From Saxidomus purpurata (Eukaryota; Mollusca; Bivalvia; Venerida; Veneridae), in the NCBI GenBank assembly GCA_022818135.1, contig JAFMSR010000018.1, positions 36,356,375 through 36,420,374 on the forward strand: a stretch of 64,000 nt of DNA, in the 5' to 3' direction. The translations under genes were made by a program, and so were the position numbers. The notes under the pieces are model-generated. The model was not told the DNA's origin, searched no databases, and was given only the letters and a program-made list of their open reading frames with translations. Shown here piece by piece: positions 1 through 11,149 of this stretch (positions are counted from its first letter, which is position 1; every line of letters begins with the position of its first letter).

Positions 1-2060
1 ACACAGCAGTATCACAATTATAGGATATACATAAAACATAAAATATGTAAATGACCATTCATTGTAGAATAGTAAAAGACCACGGTTACGTATATTGTAC
101 CATACGGATTTTACCATATAAAATCGTATCCAACACCCTTTATTCTTCATTACATACAAAGTATTTACAAACAAGGCATGTACGCTTAAAACATTAGAAC
201 AGTTAACCGTAACTTATTCATTTACCCAAATAAAATGAATGATACAATTGTAGTAGAGAATGGCCAGCACGTAATTTTCATTTTCACAAATGGTAGTCAG
301 TATAACAATACATTTTGAATTAAAAAAGCCGCTCACAAATGTCTGACATAAAACGACATGCTATTCTTACGGGGCGTGTGATCAACTGACCATTATTTAC
401 ATGAATCTCAAAGGGGTTTTTTGGTCTTTTCTCCAAAGTATTGTACTGACTATGTTCCGGGCAACTTCAATCCAGATGTAACGATATATGATGATATATT
501 GTTTTCCATTTAGTCTGTAGAGATTTTCGATTTGACAATATTTTTGTTGAAAATGAGGGTCATTTTCTCTACAGGGTAAATGAAAATACTGCAATATTAT
601 AGAGTGTAGACACCAGCAAGTGACTAGTTGGATCATATTCGGTTAATAGATTGCAATACAGTCAGAAGTAGTACAAAAACACACAAAGACTTTTGCGTGT
701 TGCTGTAAACAAGGTCATGTGATCACCCATCCTGTTCTAATAGTGTTCATTTTTCAGCAATTACGTAATGATACGCGCGGTTGGGATGTACCGGTTTACT
801 CAGGTTATTGACAGTGGTTTTGTTACGCAGGAGAGAAAGGAGCGGAACATCCGCAGTCTTATTTTGTCAGTTTGATATAATTAGAATATGTTGAATCTTC
901 ACTTTCTGACATTTCAGCAACCATACGAACTACTGAATAATTGATTGGTATTATATCTAAAATAATCAAAATACAACCATGCTCTTGGTTGCGCAAGTGT
1001 ATTAAATTTACTGCTTTTACCGCCTCTATAAGGACCTTTTCCTTTTTAAAACTTTAACAAAAGTGGCATTGCATTTCATTGACAGTAACAACAGTTACTG
1101 AGAAAATATTACACCAGCGGTTGCAGTCATACAACTCCGAGTCATTCATTACACGTGTTTGATATACATGTACATGTACTTAAATGTATGTAAATAGATT
1201 TATAAATATTGTTTAAACTAGATAACCAAGGCAAAAATAAAACACAGAATTACCAACATACGTTATAAAATTGATTTAATACAGCGTTGCTTTAACCAAG
1301 TTTAATTATACATTAAGTATTCAGAACAAGACAACTCCCAATGGTACTATGAAAATAAACAAAGCTTTAAAACATTACGTAAAATTGTGACATTTTGTTC
1401 ATAGCTCAAACAGAATTTATAATAACTGATGTTCTCTTGATGCTTTCGGATCGAAATCTTGCCATTAAAATATAATATAATTGTAATAGAAATTGTCAGG
1501 GGTGAGGTTGTTTTAATACCGTGAATACACTTGAGTTCGTGGGACACTTGTTTTCGTGGATTTCGTGTGTCGGGTAAACCATCAATTGTAGATCTCAATG
1601 AATACCATTTTTTGCCATTTGTTTAGAATAATAGATATGCAATCCATGAAGGTATGAGCCGACTAAATTGCATTTTTCAGAAAAGAACGAAATTCCATGC
1701 CCACGAATATTTATACGTTTACAGTGTGCTACAGAAGTACATTGAAGAGCTAGCAGTTATTCAAAACATAAAAGGTAGAAATAAAACCATTCTGATTTTT
1801 ATGTTTGTTTAAATACAAATATGAAATCAACTGTATCTTTGAAATAAAATCCATTTTACATTTAAAACAACCCAACTACAACCACAAACCGCACGAAGTG
1901 CAAACTAACAAAGTAACCGTTGATAGTGAGTATGAAAACAGTATAAGTACACCTGAACTCTAGCTTGAAATCTAAAACTAGAACTATCACTGAAGGTAAT
2001 GAATATCCCCTGAACACCCCACTGACACAGTATTTAAAATTTATGTAATATTTGATGCTT
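1..2060. other. AT-rich intergenic DNA, nothing recognised
   Basis: I see no coding region with family resemblance, no tRNA and no clear repeat array here. The short open frames are broken by frequent stops and have low-complexity composition typical of AT-rich non-coding DNA. Confidence 0.5.
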
Positions 2061-2065
2061 TGATT

Positions 2066-2747
2066 ATTGGACCTGCACAACTTCAGGCTTCTGTTAAGTA
2101 TTATAAAATTCTTATCAGCGGTTTTGGAGATAAAAAAGGGCAAAGATTTTACTATCTCATGCCCCTGTGACCTTTCATCTAGTGACCCAAAACATGGACC
2201 ATGCACAACTAGGCATGGTGCTTATCACTTCTATGAAGTATCATTAAAGTCTGACCAGGGGTTTTGGCGATTTAGCGTCCACAAAGTTTTACTATCTCGA
2301 GCCCCTGTGACCTTGACCTTTAACCTAGTGACCCGAAACATTGACCATGCACAACTAAGCATTGACTTATCACATCTTAAGATCATTGAATTCTTACCAG
2401 GGACTTGGCGTCAAGTTTTATCATCTCAAGCCCCTGTATAACCTTTGTCTAGAGACCGAAACATGGATGCACAATTAGGCTGTACTCACTTCTGTAAAGT
2501 ATCATCAAGTTCTCACCACATGCTTTGGAGATTTAACGTCCACAGATTTTACTTTCCGAGTCCCTTTGACCTTGACCTTTGACCTAGAGACCCGAAACAT
2601 GGACCATGCACAACTTTTGTGAAGTATCATTAAATTCTGACTAAGGGTATTGGATATCTAGTTACCACAAGATTCCGACAGACAGACGGACAAACTAGTT
2701 GAATCCTTTATACCCCCTAACACTTTGTGTTGGGGGGGGGTATAACT
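2066..2747. repeat. Interspersed repeat with about four internal units and a terminal hairpin
   Basis: Imperfect units of roughly 120-150 bp recur. They share the phrase around 'GGACCATGCACAACT' (near 2196, 2343, 2465 and 2602), preceded by 'CCTGTGACC...AGTGACCC'. The array ends in 'GACAGACAGACGGACAAAC' (about 2678-2696) followed by a GC hairpin at 2708-2745, with arms TATACCCCC and GGGGGTATA around a short loop. A similar architecture appears at 7.7-8.3 kb. The type (non-autonomous transposon or SINE-like) is not resolved. An open frame across it is a by-product of the repeat. Confidence 0.7.
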
Positions 2748-3265
2748 ATAACGTTAACAGAGAATGCCATTTTTCATATGTTACACATACAAATGATTAA
2801 CATAACATATATATGGAAAACGCCAAAATTAAAATAGCAACGCATAAAAAAACAGGCTTATTTCGCATTACCTCTTTAACTGTAACTTGCATAAAAGGAG
2901 TATAACTGGCAGTCCAAAAATGCTTATCGGCTAATCTCATACATATACCAGTAAACAAGGCTATCCATACACTGTTTGTGAAAGTATCCAAGACATATCA
3001 AGCAAGATAAAGGTGACATTTGAACAATTTTCGCTTTCTCAGCACCGAGAGCTTTACCTGTACTTCCTTATTTTCGTCAGAAGTATGAAATGTTGCATAA
3101 ATCCATGCAAAATGTCAGGCAATTTTTGTTTTAGCATAACTTCAAGTATCCGAGAATCATGTCAAAATAATTCTCTTAGTTTCTCACAGAATAATCGAAT
3201 TAACTTTTAATATTATAGTAAAATATATTTATGTATACTGTTGGAAGTAGTTGTATTAACTGATA

Positions 3266-3642
3266 ATTAAAGTTGCTCGCTCTCAAATTTTAATGAAAAA
3301 ATTGAAGTTTCCCAAACTCTGAAAATATCATATTTTTAGAACAAATAGTCATATAAAAAGGTCCCAGTATAAATCCCTGTCGAGTATATCTGTATTCTTG
3401 AAATTATACGCTTCCAAATAATAAAGCGTTACAAACGCTTTTTGAAATTTCGATATAACCATCATAGCGTAGTGGTGCCGTTAAACAAAACCCTACCAAT
3501 ATTTTCAATGGATTTTTGCAAATTGCTACCTAGATTTTTACTTTTGTTGTTGATTCTTGCATTTTCTTTAACATTTCATACATGCATAAATCATTTTGGA
3601 GCAATTATTTTTTAGCTGAAACTGTGAGCGAGCAGCTATAAT
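3266..3642 (+). mobile_element. MITE family A, copy 1 (TTAA-flanked)
   Basis: This non-autonomous element is bounded by inverted termini, seen here as AGTTGCTCGCTCTCA on the left and TGTGAGCGAGCAGCT on the right. The family terminus is AAAGCTGCTCGCTCTCAG. Related copies lie at 4803-5602, 8936-9252, 13613-16078 and 59376-59716, with a solo end at 9820-9843. The interior shares 'GCTACCTAGATTTTTACTT' and 'GTTGTTGATTCT' with other copies. The better-preserved copies are flanked by TTAA, suggesting a TTAA target; here the right TTAA has changed to ATAA. No coding capacity is visible. The superfamily is uncertain because the termini are not the usual piggyBac sequence. Confidence 0.8.
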
Positions 3643-3657
3643 ATCAATGCAGCATCA

Positions 3658-3968
3658 TTAAAGGGACACTCCCTACATCTAGCAGATTATATTATCCAAA
3701 CATACATAATGTGTTCAATGAACGTAAATGATAAATAAATACAATTTTAAAGTACAATATATATCGAAAAATGCCTCATTGTAACACAAATTATCAACAT
3801 AGATAATCTCTATCCACCCACTAAGTGTAAAGTGTAGAAAAACTTTACATAGATTGTTGAATGTTTTACGGTACTGCAATATATTTTAAGAAATAATACT
3901 TAACAATATTATATTATAGTATGCTTTAGAAGTAACTTTGATAATAGTTTTACGGAGTGCCTCTTTAA
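3658..3968. mobile_element. MITE family B, copy 1 (uninterrupted)
   Basis: The left end is TTAAAGGGACACTCCCTACA and the right end reads GGAGTGCCTCTTTAA, so short inverted termini sit inside TTAA on both sides. This roughly 310-bp copy has no insertion. It acts as the empty-site reference for the copy at 4460-5853, which shares its sequence in the opposite orientation but is split by other elements. No coding capacity is seen. Confidence 0.75.
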
Positions 3969-4802
3969 TAAATGCAATGCAGTAATTCTAGATTTTTATA
4001 TATTCGATTAGTTTCTAAAACGAACCGTAACTTTAGATTGAATTCTATAAATATGTGGAGCAAATTAGCAGACCATTTATATATTTATGATAAATCAAAA
4101 TACTACTAAAACTTAAATGGAGAAATCCAATGTCAGTTACTAAACTCGCACATCCTCACAACAAGGCAACGCTTCAAAGAAACTGCATCATGAGGACATG
4201 AAACCACCAGACCTAGAGCTTAGATATTTAGCATGTAACATTGCCCTAGTGGACCACTATGAAGAATGTTAAAAAAATTGACCCTGCCTGGTCAGTCATT
4301 TGATTGCCAAGAGAACTTACGGACTTTTCCATTCTCTTATTTCTTCCCAGAAAGCAATTTTTAAGCCTTGGATATAAAAAAAGAAGTCACATGGACTCGG
4401 GTCCGGTGAGTAAGGCTGAAGCGTTTACTACATGCACGTTTTAAGACGCCAAGAAAGCCTTAAAGGGACACACCCTATAACTGATGCCATACTAAATAAC
4501 CTCCAAAACATAAATAATATAATCTTTGGAAGTATTATAACTTAACCTAAAAGTTTCAGCTATGCATTCCCAGTCATTATAGATAAAATCAGTGGTTTAA
4601 AATATACTGCAGTACCGTTAACCATTCAATAATCTATGGTAGAGTTGTTGTTGTACAATTAATGGGTGGATGCGATTTATTACAAAAAACCTCTATATTG
4701 ATTAGGCGTAAAAAAATGTTTGTTTCAGGTTTCCCGACCTACCCTATTTTTTGCCCCGATCCTAAAACATTTTTTTCGTGTTAATATTTTTAGCATAAAT
4801 TC

Positions 4803-5602
4803 ATTAAAGCTGCTCGCTGTCAGATTTTGGTAAAAAATAAAATTCTTCAAACTGCATGTAAATAACGTAGTTTAGAACATATGGTGATATAAAAAGGCTC
4901 CAGTATAAATTCATGTCACGTAGGGATGTCATTGATTAAAAATTTTGTATCGATATATCGATTTAGAAATATCGACGATACAGCGATATATCGATACACG
5001 GGCGTAAAAAAGTCACTGACTACATATTCTACCAAATCTCTTGACTTTATTTGTACTAAACATATGGTTCTGGTCTATAATATATATCAACCCTTGCAGT
5101 CCTGAAATATTTTTGCCTTTAATACCACATTTCATTAAATTGTCATTCGTTAGAAAAACAAGGAACTCTGTGTAGTGATTGTTTATACTGCGGTTGAGTT
5201 TTGATGGAATTTTCGAACGTGAAACTGTAGATCATCGCACGGTAAAACATTATTCGATATACGATTTTTCAAAACTGCAATCGATATCAAATCGGAAGTG
5301 TTTGGTCGTTGATATATCGATATCGTTTGAATCGATTACATCCCTAATGACACGTATATCTCTAAATTTCGAAAAATACGCTACCAGATTCAAAAGCGTT
5401 GCAAACGCTTTTGAAATTTCAATATAAGCATATAGTGTAGCGGTACCGTGTAACCGACCTTTTCAATCGATTTTTGCAAATTCCTACCTAGATTTTTGCT
5501 TATAATTTTATTGGAGCCTTTAGTTTTATATTTATGAATAAGAATTTCGATTTTTTTGAAAAATATTTTTTTCAACAGTAACTGAGAGCGAGCAGCTTTA
5601 AA
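4803..5602 (+). mobile_element. MITE family A, copy 2, interrupted by an hAT-like MITE
   Basis: The left end is TTAAAGCTGCTCGCTGTCAG and the right end is CTGAGAGCGAGCAGCTTTAA, giving clear inverted termini with TTAA on both sides. It lies inside the family C element. The interior is split at 4920/5347 by another MITE. Outside that insertion it follows the other family A copies ('AAAAAGGCTCCAGTATAAAT' and 'CTACCTAGATTTTTGCTT'). Confidence 0.85.
4921..5346. mobile_element. hAT-like MITE, innermost nested element
   Basis: Terminal inverted repeats begin TAGGGATGTCATTGATT at left and end AATCGATTACATCCCTA at right. The flanking octamers ATGTCACG (4913-4920) and ATGACACG (5347-5354) differ at one base, consistent with the 8-bp target duplication of hAT transposons. 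Near each end are TATCGATA-rich palindromic tracts. Family A copies elsewhere lack this segment at the corresponding point. Short open frames inside show no transposase match. Confidence 0.75.
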
Positions 5603-6419
5603 ATCTATGTTGAATTTGGTTAATTGGTGAATAAAAAAAAAAATTTTTTAATTCCCTACCTACCTACCCTATTTTTTTAGGGCATGAAACCTGAAACAAA
5701 CATATTTTTTTAGGCCTTCATTGTGGTAAAATGAGGCGTTTGTCACCATAGGTTGTTCTTTGAAATTGTATTTATATATCATTTTACGTTCATTGAACAC
5801 ATAATCTATGTTTCGAGAATATAATCTGCTAGGTGTAGGGAGTGCTCCTTTAACATCCTCGCACCTTTGAGAGGATGCGTAGTCATGAATCAGATGAGTG
5901 CAAAACCATTAGCTCTTTTCTGTGGCTAAAACATGTGCATCCAGGTTTCGTCACCTGTTAGCAAGTTAGAAATGACCCAACTGTTAGTGATTTTTTTTGG
6001 GGGGAGGGGAGGGGGGTCAATTTAACAAATTTAAAACGTTGTTTCTTTTGCTCCTCAGTGAGCCAATGAGCACAAAACTTTTTCAGGTGCAAATGCTTCT
6101 TCGGAATCGTTTGCGCGTTGCTGGTAATTCTGGCTATATTTTTCACGAAGCGGTCATCCTGTTCCGGCCTTTATAAGAGCGCTATTTGCCTTAGTAATAG
6201 AGGTTTAAGGTCTACCAATGCGGGCGTCATCTTTGACAGACAACTGTCCAAGTTTAAAAGCTTTATTCCAGCTAATTACTGTATGCATAGATATGGACTA
6301 TCAAACAGTTCATCAAATATCTGCTTTGTATTTATACCAATCCTAGTGCGGCGTTTTGTAGATCAACAAATTCAGTCTTTTCGTCATGTTACAAGGTGAA
6401 TTATACAATGGTCAGTGTA

Positions 6420-7200
6420 TATGACTGCATATATTTCAGACTTATATATCTCGGTCATTTGAAAAGCAATTTGCACAAAATAAACGGTGAAAACAGAATT
6501 GAAGCGTTTTAAAATATTTCTGGGATAAATCAACGGAATCTCATTTAGTGACAAAACTTTTTGCAGGACCTTCGTATGGAAAACGGTAGAACATACATTG
6601 GGAAGTTTTAATTTAAAGATGTGTGACGAATGCTAAAAAGAAAAGAATGATTGCTACCAATAAAACAACATCTAAAAACCATTTATACTGGGGCAAACAC
6701 GAAACAATTAAAGAATATCTAGGCAACAGGGTACGAAAAAAGTGATGGTGTGATTCGGTTACCACACTTCGTTTGATCTGGATTATATTTAAACATTCTA
6801 ACATTTAAAGTACAAAATGTTAAACCATTGTAACTATGTATGGCTTTAAAATCAGGGGTTTGAAGTCGGCAGATGTTCAAAAACTGACTAACTATAGATT
6901 TAATCATCATCAAATTTATATATCCGATGTACTCATTGCCGAACCACCAGGAATGGTTTGCGGCGACCGTAATATAATCAAGGAAATGTGTTTGAGTAGG
7001 CTATCTCGCGGTTTACATGTTCTCTGTCAGCATTGGTAGTGCCACGGTATACAGAGCAGTTCAGAAGGCTTTTAAATTTTATGCCTACATCGGGTGTTCA
7101 GAGTGATGGCAGAAAATGCTTATAAACTAGTTTGCTTTCCATCCATGAAGAAGAAATAGTCTTTTGGCTGACGTCATTCCATTGCCACTCATAATTCAGT
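6420..7200. other. Intergenic DNA, nothing recognised
   Basis: Short overlapping open frames of 60-70 codons on both strands are present, but none resembles a known family or has coding-like composition. Confidence 0.4.
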
Positions 7201-7218
7201 ATAGTTAACATTTTGTAT

Positions 7219-7505
7219 CACACTTCACTTTTCTTGATTGACTGTGACCATACACGGTCGCGGGAATAATGGTATTTCGGTTAATGTCATCAGGGACCAT
7301 AAAAACCATGATATCACATAAATCTGACTCCCATTTGATTTCATATGAACTAACTAAGATTACGTATGCTATGACGATACCAGAAATGCACTAACCACAC
7401 TTCACTTTTCTTGATTGACTGTGACCATACACGGTCGCAGGAATAATGGTATTTCGGTTAATGTCATCAGGGACCATAAAACCAGATATCACAAATCGAC
7501 TCCCA
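7219..7505. repeat. Two-copy direct tandem duplication, 177-bp spacing
   Basis: The stretch starting CACACTTCACTTTTCTTGAT at 7219 recurs at 7396 nearly unchanged through 'GTCATCAGGGACCATAAAA'. It diverges afterwards, with small deletions in the second copy. It is non-coding and looks like a recent local duplication. Confidence 0.8.
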
Positions 7506-7679
7506 TCTGTTTCAGAAACATTAGATACCAGCAATTCACTAACCAGTCTATTATAGTACTTGTTTAGACTGTGCAGAAACTAGATGGTTGTTTTTGTCAC
7601 AAAAACATATGTCATCCCCATGGCAGTTTGTCAATAATCATACTGAAACAGAATATTAAAATAAAACACAAAAATTTGT

Positions 7680-8262
7680 TTTAGTTACAGTGACCTTGAC
7701 CCTTAAATTTTTCATTTCTGCTTGAAACACTTTAAAACCTACAAAAAATTTAATCTATTTTTAGTAACAGTGACACTGACCTTAAAAACTTTTTTTGCCT
7801 AAAGGGGCACTCCCTACATCTAGCGGATTATATTTTCGAAACATAGATTGTGCGTTCAATGATTTTATCGATAATGTCTGGGAATGCAGAGCTGAACCTT
7901 TTAGGTTAATTATAATTCTTCCAAAGATTCTATTATTTATAAATGTTTTGGAGGTTATTTGCTCGGCATCAGTTACAGGGTATGTCCCTTTAAAACACTT
8001 TAAAAAACACAACAAAAATTTGTTTTAATCTATTTTAGTAACAGTGACCTTGACATCAATGCAACCCCAAACTTCCTCTCCATGCAAGCTACATACACAC
8101 CAAGTTTCATTGCAATTGGTCACTCGTGACTTCAGTTATTGAGCAGAAACCATTTTTTCTATTTTTAGTAACAGTGACCTTGACCTTGCAACGATGGACA
8201 GACGGACAGACATCTATGGCAAAAACAATATATCTCCCCCATATTTTATGGGGGAGACATAA
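7680..8262. repeat. Interspersed repeat with 'AGTAACAGTGACCTTGACC' units and a terminal hairpin
   Basis: The phrase TTAGTAACAGTGACCTTGAC or a close variant occurs near 7682, 7760, 8035 and 8166. The array ends with 'GGACAGACGGACAGAC' and then a long GC hairpin at 8231-8259, with arms TCTCCCCCATA and TATGGGGGAGA. The design matches the repeat at 2066-2747. A family B MITE has inserted in the second unit. Confidence 0.7.
7799..7993. mobile_element. MITE family B, copy 3 (short, internally deleted)
   Basis: The left end is AAAGGGGCACTCCCTACATC and the right end is GGGTATGTCCCTTTAA, so the inverted termini of family B are present. The left part matches the 3658 copy. The right part matches the 4460 copy in reverse, including 'AGTTACAGGGTATGTCCC'. 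At about 195 bp it lacks the middle of the longer copies. It interrupts a GTGACCTTGACC-type repeat. Confidence 0.75.
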
Positions 8263-8328
8263 TTCCTCTAAGATTTAATAGACAACCAACATTGCTTCGA
8301 AGCTATTCCTTACGCAAAATGTCTTCCC

Positions 8329-8712
8329 TTGGTTATATCACATGGTTGGGAATCACCTGATCAAAATAATCTCTAAACAAAAGCAAATTTATGAAAAATG
8401 TTAAAAAATAATGAAAGCTGTTTATCTTTAAATATGGTATCATTTACATATTCTAGAACAACACAGGCCTCCATTATAATCTCATTCCGATTTTGTTTTA
8501 CCCTTCAGGACACTGAACTAATTTATTTTTGAAGTGTTCAGCACAATCAGAAGGTGACTGTGTAGTTCTAGAATATGTTCATGTTGTCATAAGATAGGCT
8601 ACCTTTTATATTCATAGCTGAACAGCTTTCATTTTTTTTTAACATTTTTCATATATTTACTTTTGTTTAGAGATTATTTTGATCATGTGATTCCCCACCA
8701 TGATATCATGGA
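8329..8712. mobile_element. Foldback (long inverted repeat) element
   Basis: Two arms of roughly 90-95 bp are near-perfect reverse complements. The left arm contains 'AATCACCTGATCAAAATAAT' and 'CTCTAAACAAAAGCAAAT'; the right arm contains their complements in 'GAGATTATTTTGATCATGTG'. The centre (about 8425-8620) is unique AT-rich sequence. The RNA or single strand would form a long hairpin. It is probably a non-autonomous DNA transposon. No open frame of note. Confidence 0.8.
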
Positions 8713-8935
8713 CCCTGTTTTATAAACAACAGGTACAATGCCCATCAGTCAAGGCCAACGTCAATATCTAGCAGACCGATTATGTGTCTTCTATAGCTAC
8801 CAGCAATATATGAATTTTATTTGACAAAAGTAAAACGTTTAGCTCTTTAACTTCCAGTAACATCTAATGGTCTAGTGTACAGCTCTAAACTCAGCAATTA
8901 AAGCAAAGTTAACATATTTTTGCAGAGACACAAAT

Positions 8936-9252
8936 ATTAAAGCTGCTCGCTCTCAGATTTTGGTAAAAATATAAAGTTCTTCAAACTGTATGAAAATAAC
9001 ATATATAAAACATATATGTATGAACATATAGTCATATAAAAAGGTTCCAGTATAAATTCCTTTCACGTATTTCACGTTGAAATTATCTAGCGGTGCCAAA
9101 AAAAACAGCATTTTCAATCAATTTTTGCAAATTCCTACATAGATTTTTACTTCTGTTGTTGATTCTAGCCTTTAGTTTTATATTTATGTATTTGCATGTC
9201 ATTTTTTATTTCTTATTTTTTTCAAAGGCAACTGACAGCGAGCAGCTTTAAA
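8936..9252 (+). mobile_element. MITE family A, copy 3
   Basis: This is a complete copy of about 315 bp with ends TTAAAGCTGCTCGCTCTCAG and CTGACAGCGAGCAGCTTTAA, flanked by TTAA. It gives the uninterrupted length of the family. Its right end is also the beginning of the 591-bp-spaced duplication. Confidence 0.85.
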
Positions 9253-10240
9253 GGTTCGTCATTCATAAAAATACCTCCAAATCGATTCGTACAAACAAAA
9301 GCAGCAAAATGTATGCGCATGATTCTTTGATTTGTCAAATAAAGCATTTTGTCTTCGTAAAGTTGTTTCTTACATCGTAATTCAAATGTTCGTTCGCAAG
9401 AGACAGCTTGTGGTTGGTAATTCAAATGTTAATTCACGAATACCCAGCTTGCAGTTTGTAAGTTTGAAAGTTCTTAATTAAGTATTTTGGGAATGTCTTT
9501 GACACTTCCAGGAAGGCTAGTGGACTTTCAGGAGTTTATGCTAAACAATACTTTGAACTAATTATCATTACATTAATGTCCTTAAGTCATTCAACGGGTC
9601 TACAGCACTTCCAGGGTGGCTCGTAAACTTTCAGGAGACGATGCCAAAAGTATTGGGGGTGTAATGAGAACTTCCTGTTTCATGAGCATTTGGAATACTT
9701 TGGATTTGATAGTTGTACCTATTTTGTACTGTGGCGCAGTGGTTAGAGCGTCCCCTTTGAGATCAAGAGGTCCTGGCTTCAATCCCCACAGTAACCAATT
9801 TTTTTTTTTTTTTCAACGGCATCTGAGAGCGAGCAGCTTTAAAGGTTCGTCATTCATAAAAAATACCTCCAAATCGATTCGTACAAACAAAAAAGCAAAA
9901 TGTATGCACATGATTCTTCGATTTGTCAAATAAAGCATTTTGTCTTCGTAAAGTTGTTTCTTACATCGTAATTCAAATGTTCATTCGCAAATAGACAGCT
10001 TGTGGTTGGTAATTCAAATGTTAATTCACGAATACCCAGCTTGTTGTTCGTAAGTTTGAGTGTTCTTAATTAAGTATTTTGGGATGTTCTTTGACACTTC
10101 CAGGAAGGCTAGTGGACTTTCAGGAGTTTATGCTAAACAATACTTTGAACTAATTATCATTACATTAATGTCCTTAAGTCATTCAACGGGTCTACAGCAC
10201 TTCCATGGTGGCTCGTAAACTATCAGGAGACGATGCCAAA
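9220..10240. repeat. Direct duplication with 591-bp offset
   Basis: Bases 9220-9649 recur at 9812-10240. The repeated block runs from the right end of MITE family A through 'TTCGTCATTCATAAAA', 'GCATTTTGTCTTCGTAAAG' and 'CAGGAGACGATGCCAAA', with only scattered substitutions. The second block begins with an orphan family A terminus (9820-9843), so the duplication carried a MITE end. The 160-bp spacer holds a tRNA-like sequence. No coding gene is seen. Confidence 0.85.
9727..9797 (+). ncRNA. tRNA-like sequence (pseudo-tRNA or SINE head)
   Basis: A seven-base acceptor-like stem is perfect (TACTGTG at the 5' end, CACAGTA at the 3' end). It is followed by an A and then CCA. Internal blocks resemble the polymerase III promoter: an A box at GTGGCGCAGTGGTTAGAGCG and a B box at GGTCCTGGCTTCAATCC. 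The body is short, and the D and T stems are not fully standard, so a functional tRNA is unlikely. It lies in the spacer of the 591-bp duplication. Confidence 0.55.
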
Positions 10241-10639
10241 GAAGTTCTCTAAGTAATAATTATGTATACAAGAAAAACTGTGCTACAAAGTATCACAGCG
10301 GGCCAACAAACAATAATGCCATGTAAATATTTCGGAAATTGGTGGTGATGGTGGCCCCGAAAGAACTCAAGGAAACCCATTCTGGTTGAACAAGCAAATT
10401 GACACGACATCACATCTACTAACTGACCTCAAGTATCGAAAATTTACTATTATCAAATAATATTTATACAGTATGTCCAAGAATGCTCTATATACCGTTC
10501 CTGGTACGTCTCAATTTTTCATTACCATTATCCGTATTAATTTGACATGAATGAAGATTTTTATGATTATTTGCCGTAAGATATTCTTAAATGGTTTAAA
10601 AGCTAAAAATGATGATTTAAAACAGCAGAAAAAAAGTTT

Positions 10640-10745
10640 TAAAAAAATGGGTGTTGGTGGGATTCAAACTTGTGGATTCGGAAAAGTACACTTATACAAA
10701 AGAATGTGAGCCAAGGTCTCTACCAATACACCACGGTGACAAGTT
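10640..10745 (-). repeat. tRNA-derived SINE fragment
   Basis: On the minus strand the sequence has an A-box-like GTGGTGTATTGGTAGAG near 10718-10734 and a B-box-like AAGTTTGAATCCCACC near 10659-10674. The spacing is longer than in a real tRNA. This is the usual appearance of a degenerate tRNA-derived SINE. The open frame reading through it on the + strand is not a gene. Confidence 0.45.
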
Positions 10746-11149
10746 TCTATTGGAAGGGAAAAAATTTGCTAAGATAATATCATATATATTTAACAAGAGC
10801 TGTCACATGACAGCACGCTCGACTATTCGAAAGCTTGTTGGTAAAATGGGGTTTTTGTCTAAGAACAGGAGTATTGTGTAATTGTCTATAAGAATTAAGG
10901 TCAAAGATATGAAACTTGTTCAAAGACCTTTGTAAATGTACTTGCTTCAAGGCCTTACTCTGGATTCTGCAAGCCAACTGGAGGGAGGATGGGGGGATAA
11001 TTTCAAAGAAATACTGACCTTGTATATTTGATCATGAATAATTTTGTAACTTTTCAAAATTGATATGTATAGAATTAAAAAGCATGACCGCTTCATGCTG
11101 CATAATTATTCTATGACATTTCAAAAGAAAGCCATTTTGAGTATTTCCA

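Larger units (their letters stand above)
4706..5726. mobile_element. Inverted-terminus element family C, interrupted
   Basis: Inverted ends are TAAAAAAATGTTTGTTTCAG (left) and CTGAAACAAACATATTTTTT (right), continuing inward with 'CGACCTACCCTATTTTTTG' against 'CTACCTACCCTATTTTTTT'. It sits within family B. Comparison with the uninterrupted family B copy at 3658-3968 shows the equivalent point as continuous sequence ('GTTGATAATTTGTGTTAC' on its reverse strand), which supports insertion. Only this copy was seen in the window, so family status and exact ends are inferred. Confidence 0.6.
4460..5853. mobile_element. MITE family B, copy 2, interrupted by nested elements
   Basis: The ends are TTAAAGGGACACACCCT at left and AGGGAGTGCTCCTTTAA at right, flanked by TTAA, and lie inside the mariner remnant. 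The right arm (5727-5853) matches the left arm of the copy at 3658 in reverse orientation, for example the segment around 'CATTTTACGTTCATTGAACA'. The left arm (4460-4705) resembles the copy at 7799-7993. The middle is occupied by a family C element. Confidence 0.75.
4140..6400 (-). pseudogene. Broken mariner-type (Tc1/mariner) transposase
   Basis: Read on the minus strand, fragments in the right order match mariner transposases. Near 6210-6250 is DDARIGRP, in the DNA-binding half. Near 6060-6110 is LHLKKFCAHWLTEEQKKQRF. Near 5960-5985 is LTGDETWMHM, the first catalytic Asp block. Near 4400-4435 is QPYSPDPSPCDFFF, the third catalytic block that is usually PPYSPDLAPSDFF. Frameshifts and stops separate the pieces. 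The segment normally holding the second Asp (HDNA) is not visible, and a 1.4-kb stack of other elements (4460-5853) sits at that point. The copy cannot encode an active enzyme. Outer terminal repeats were not found, so the ends are approximate. Confidence 0.75.
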
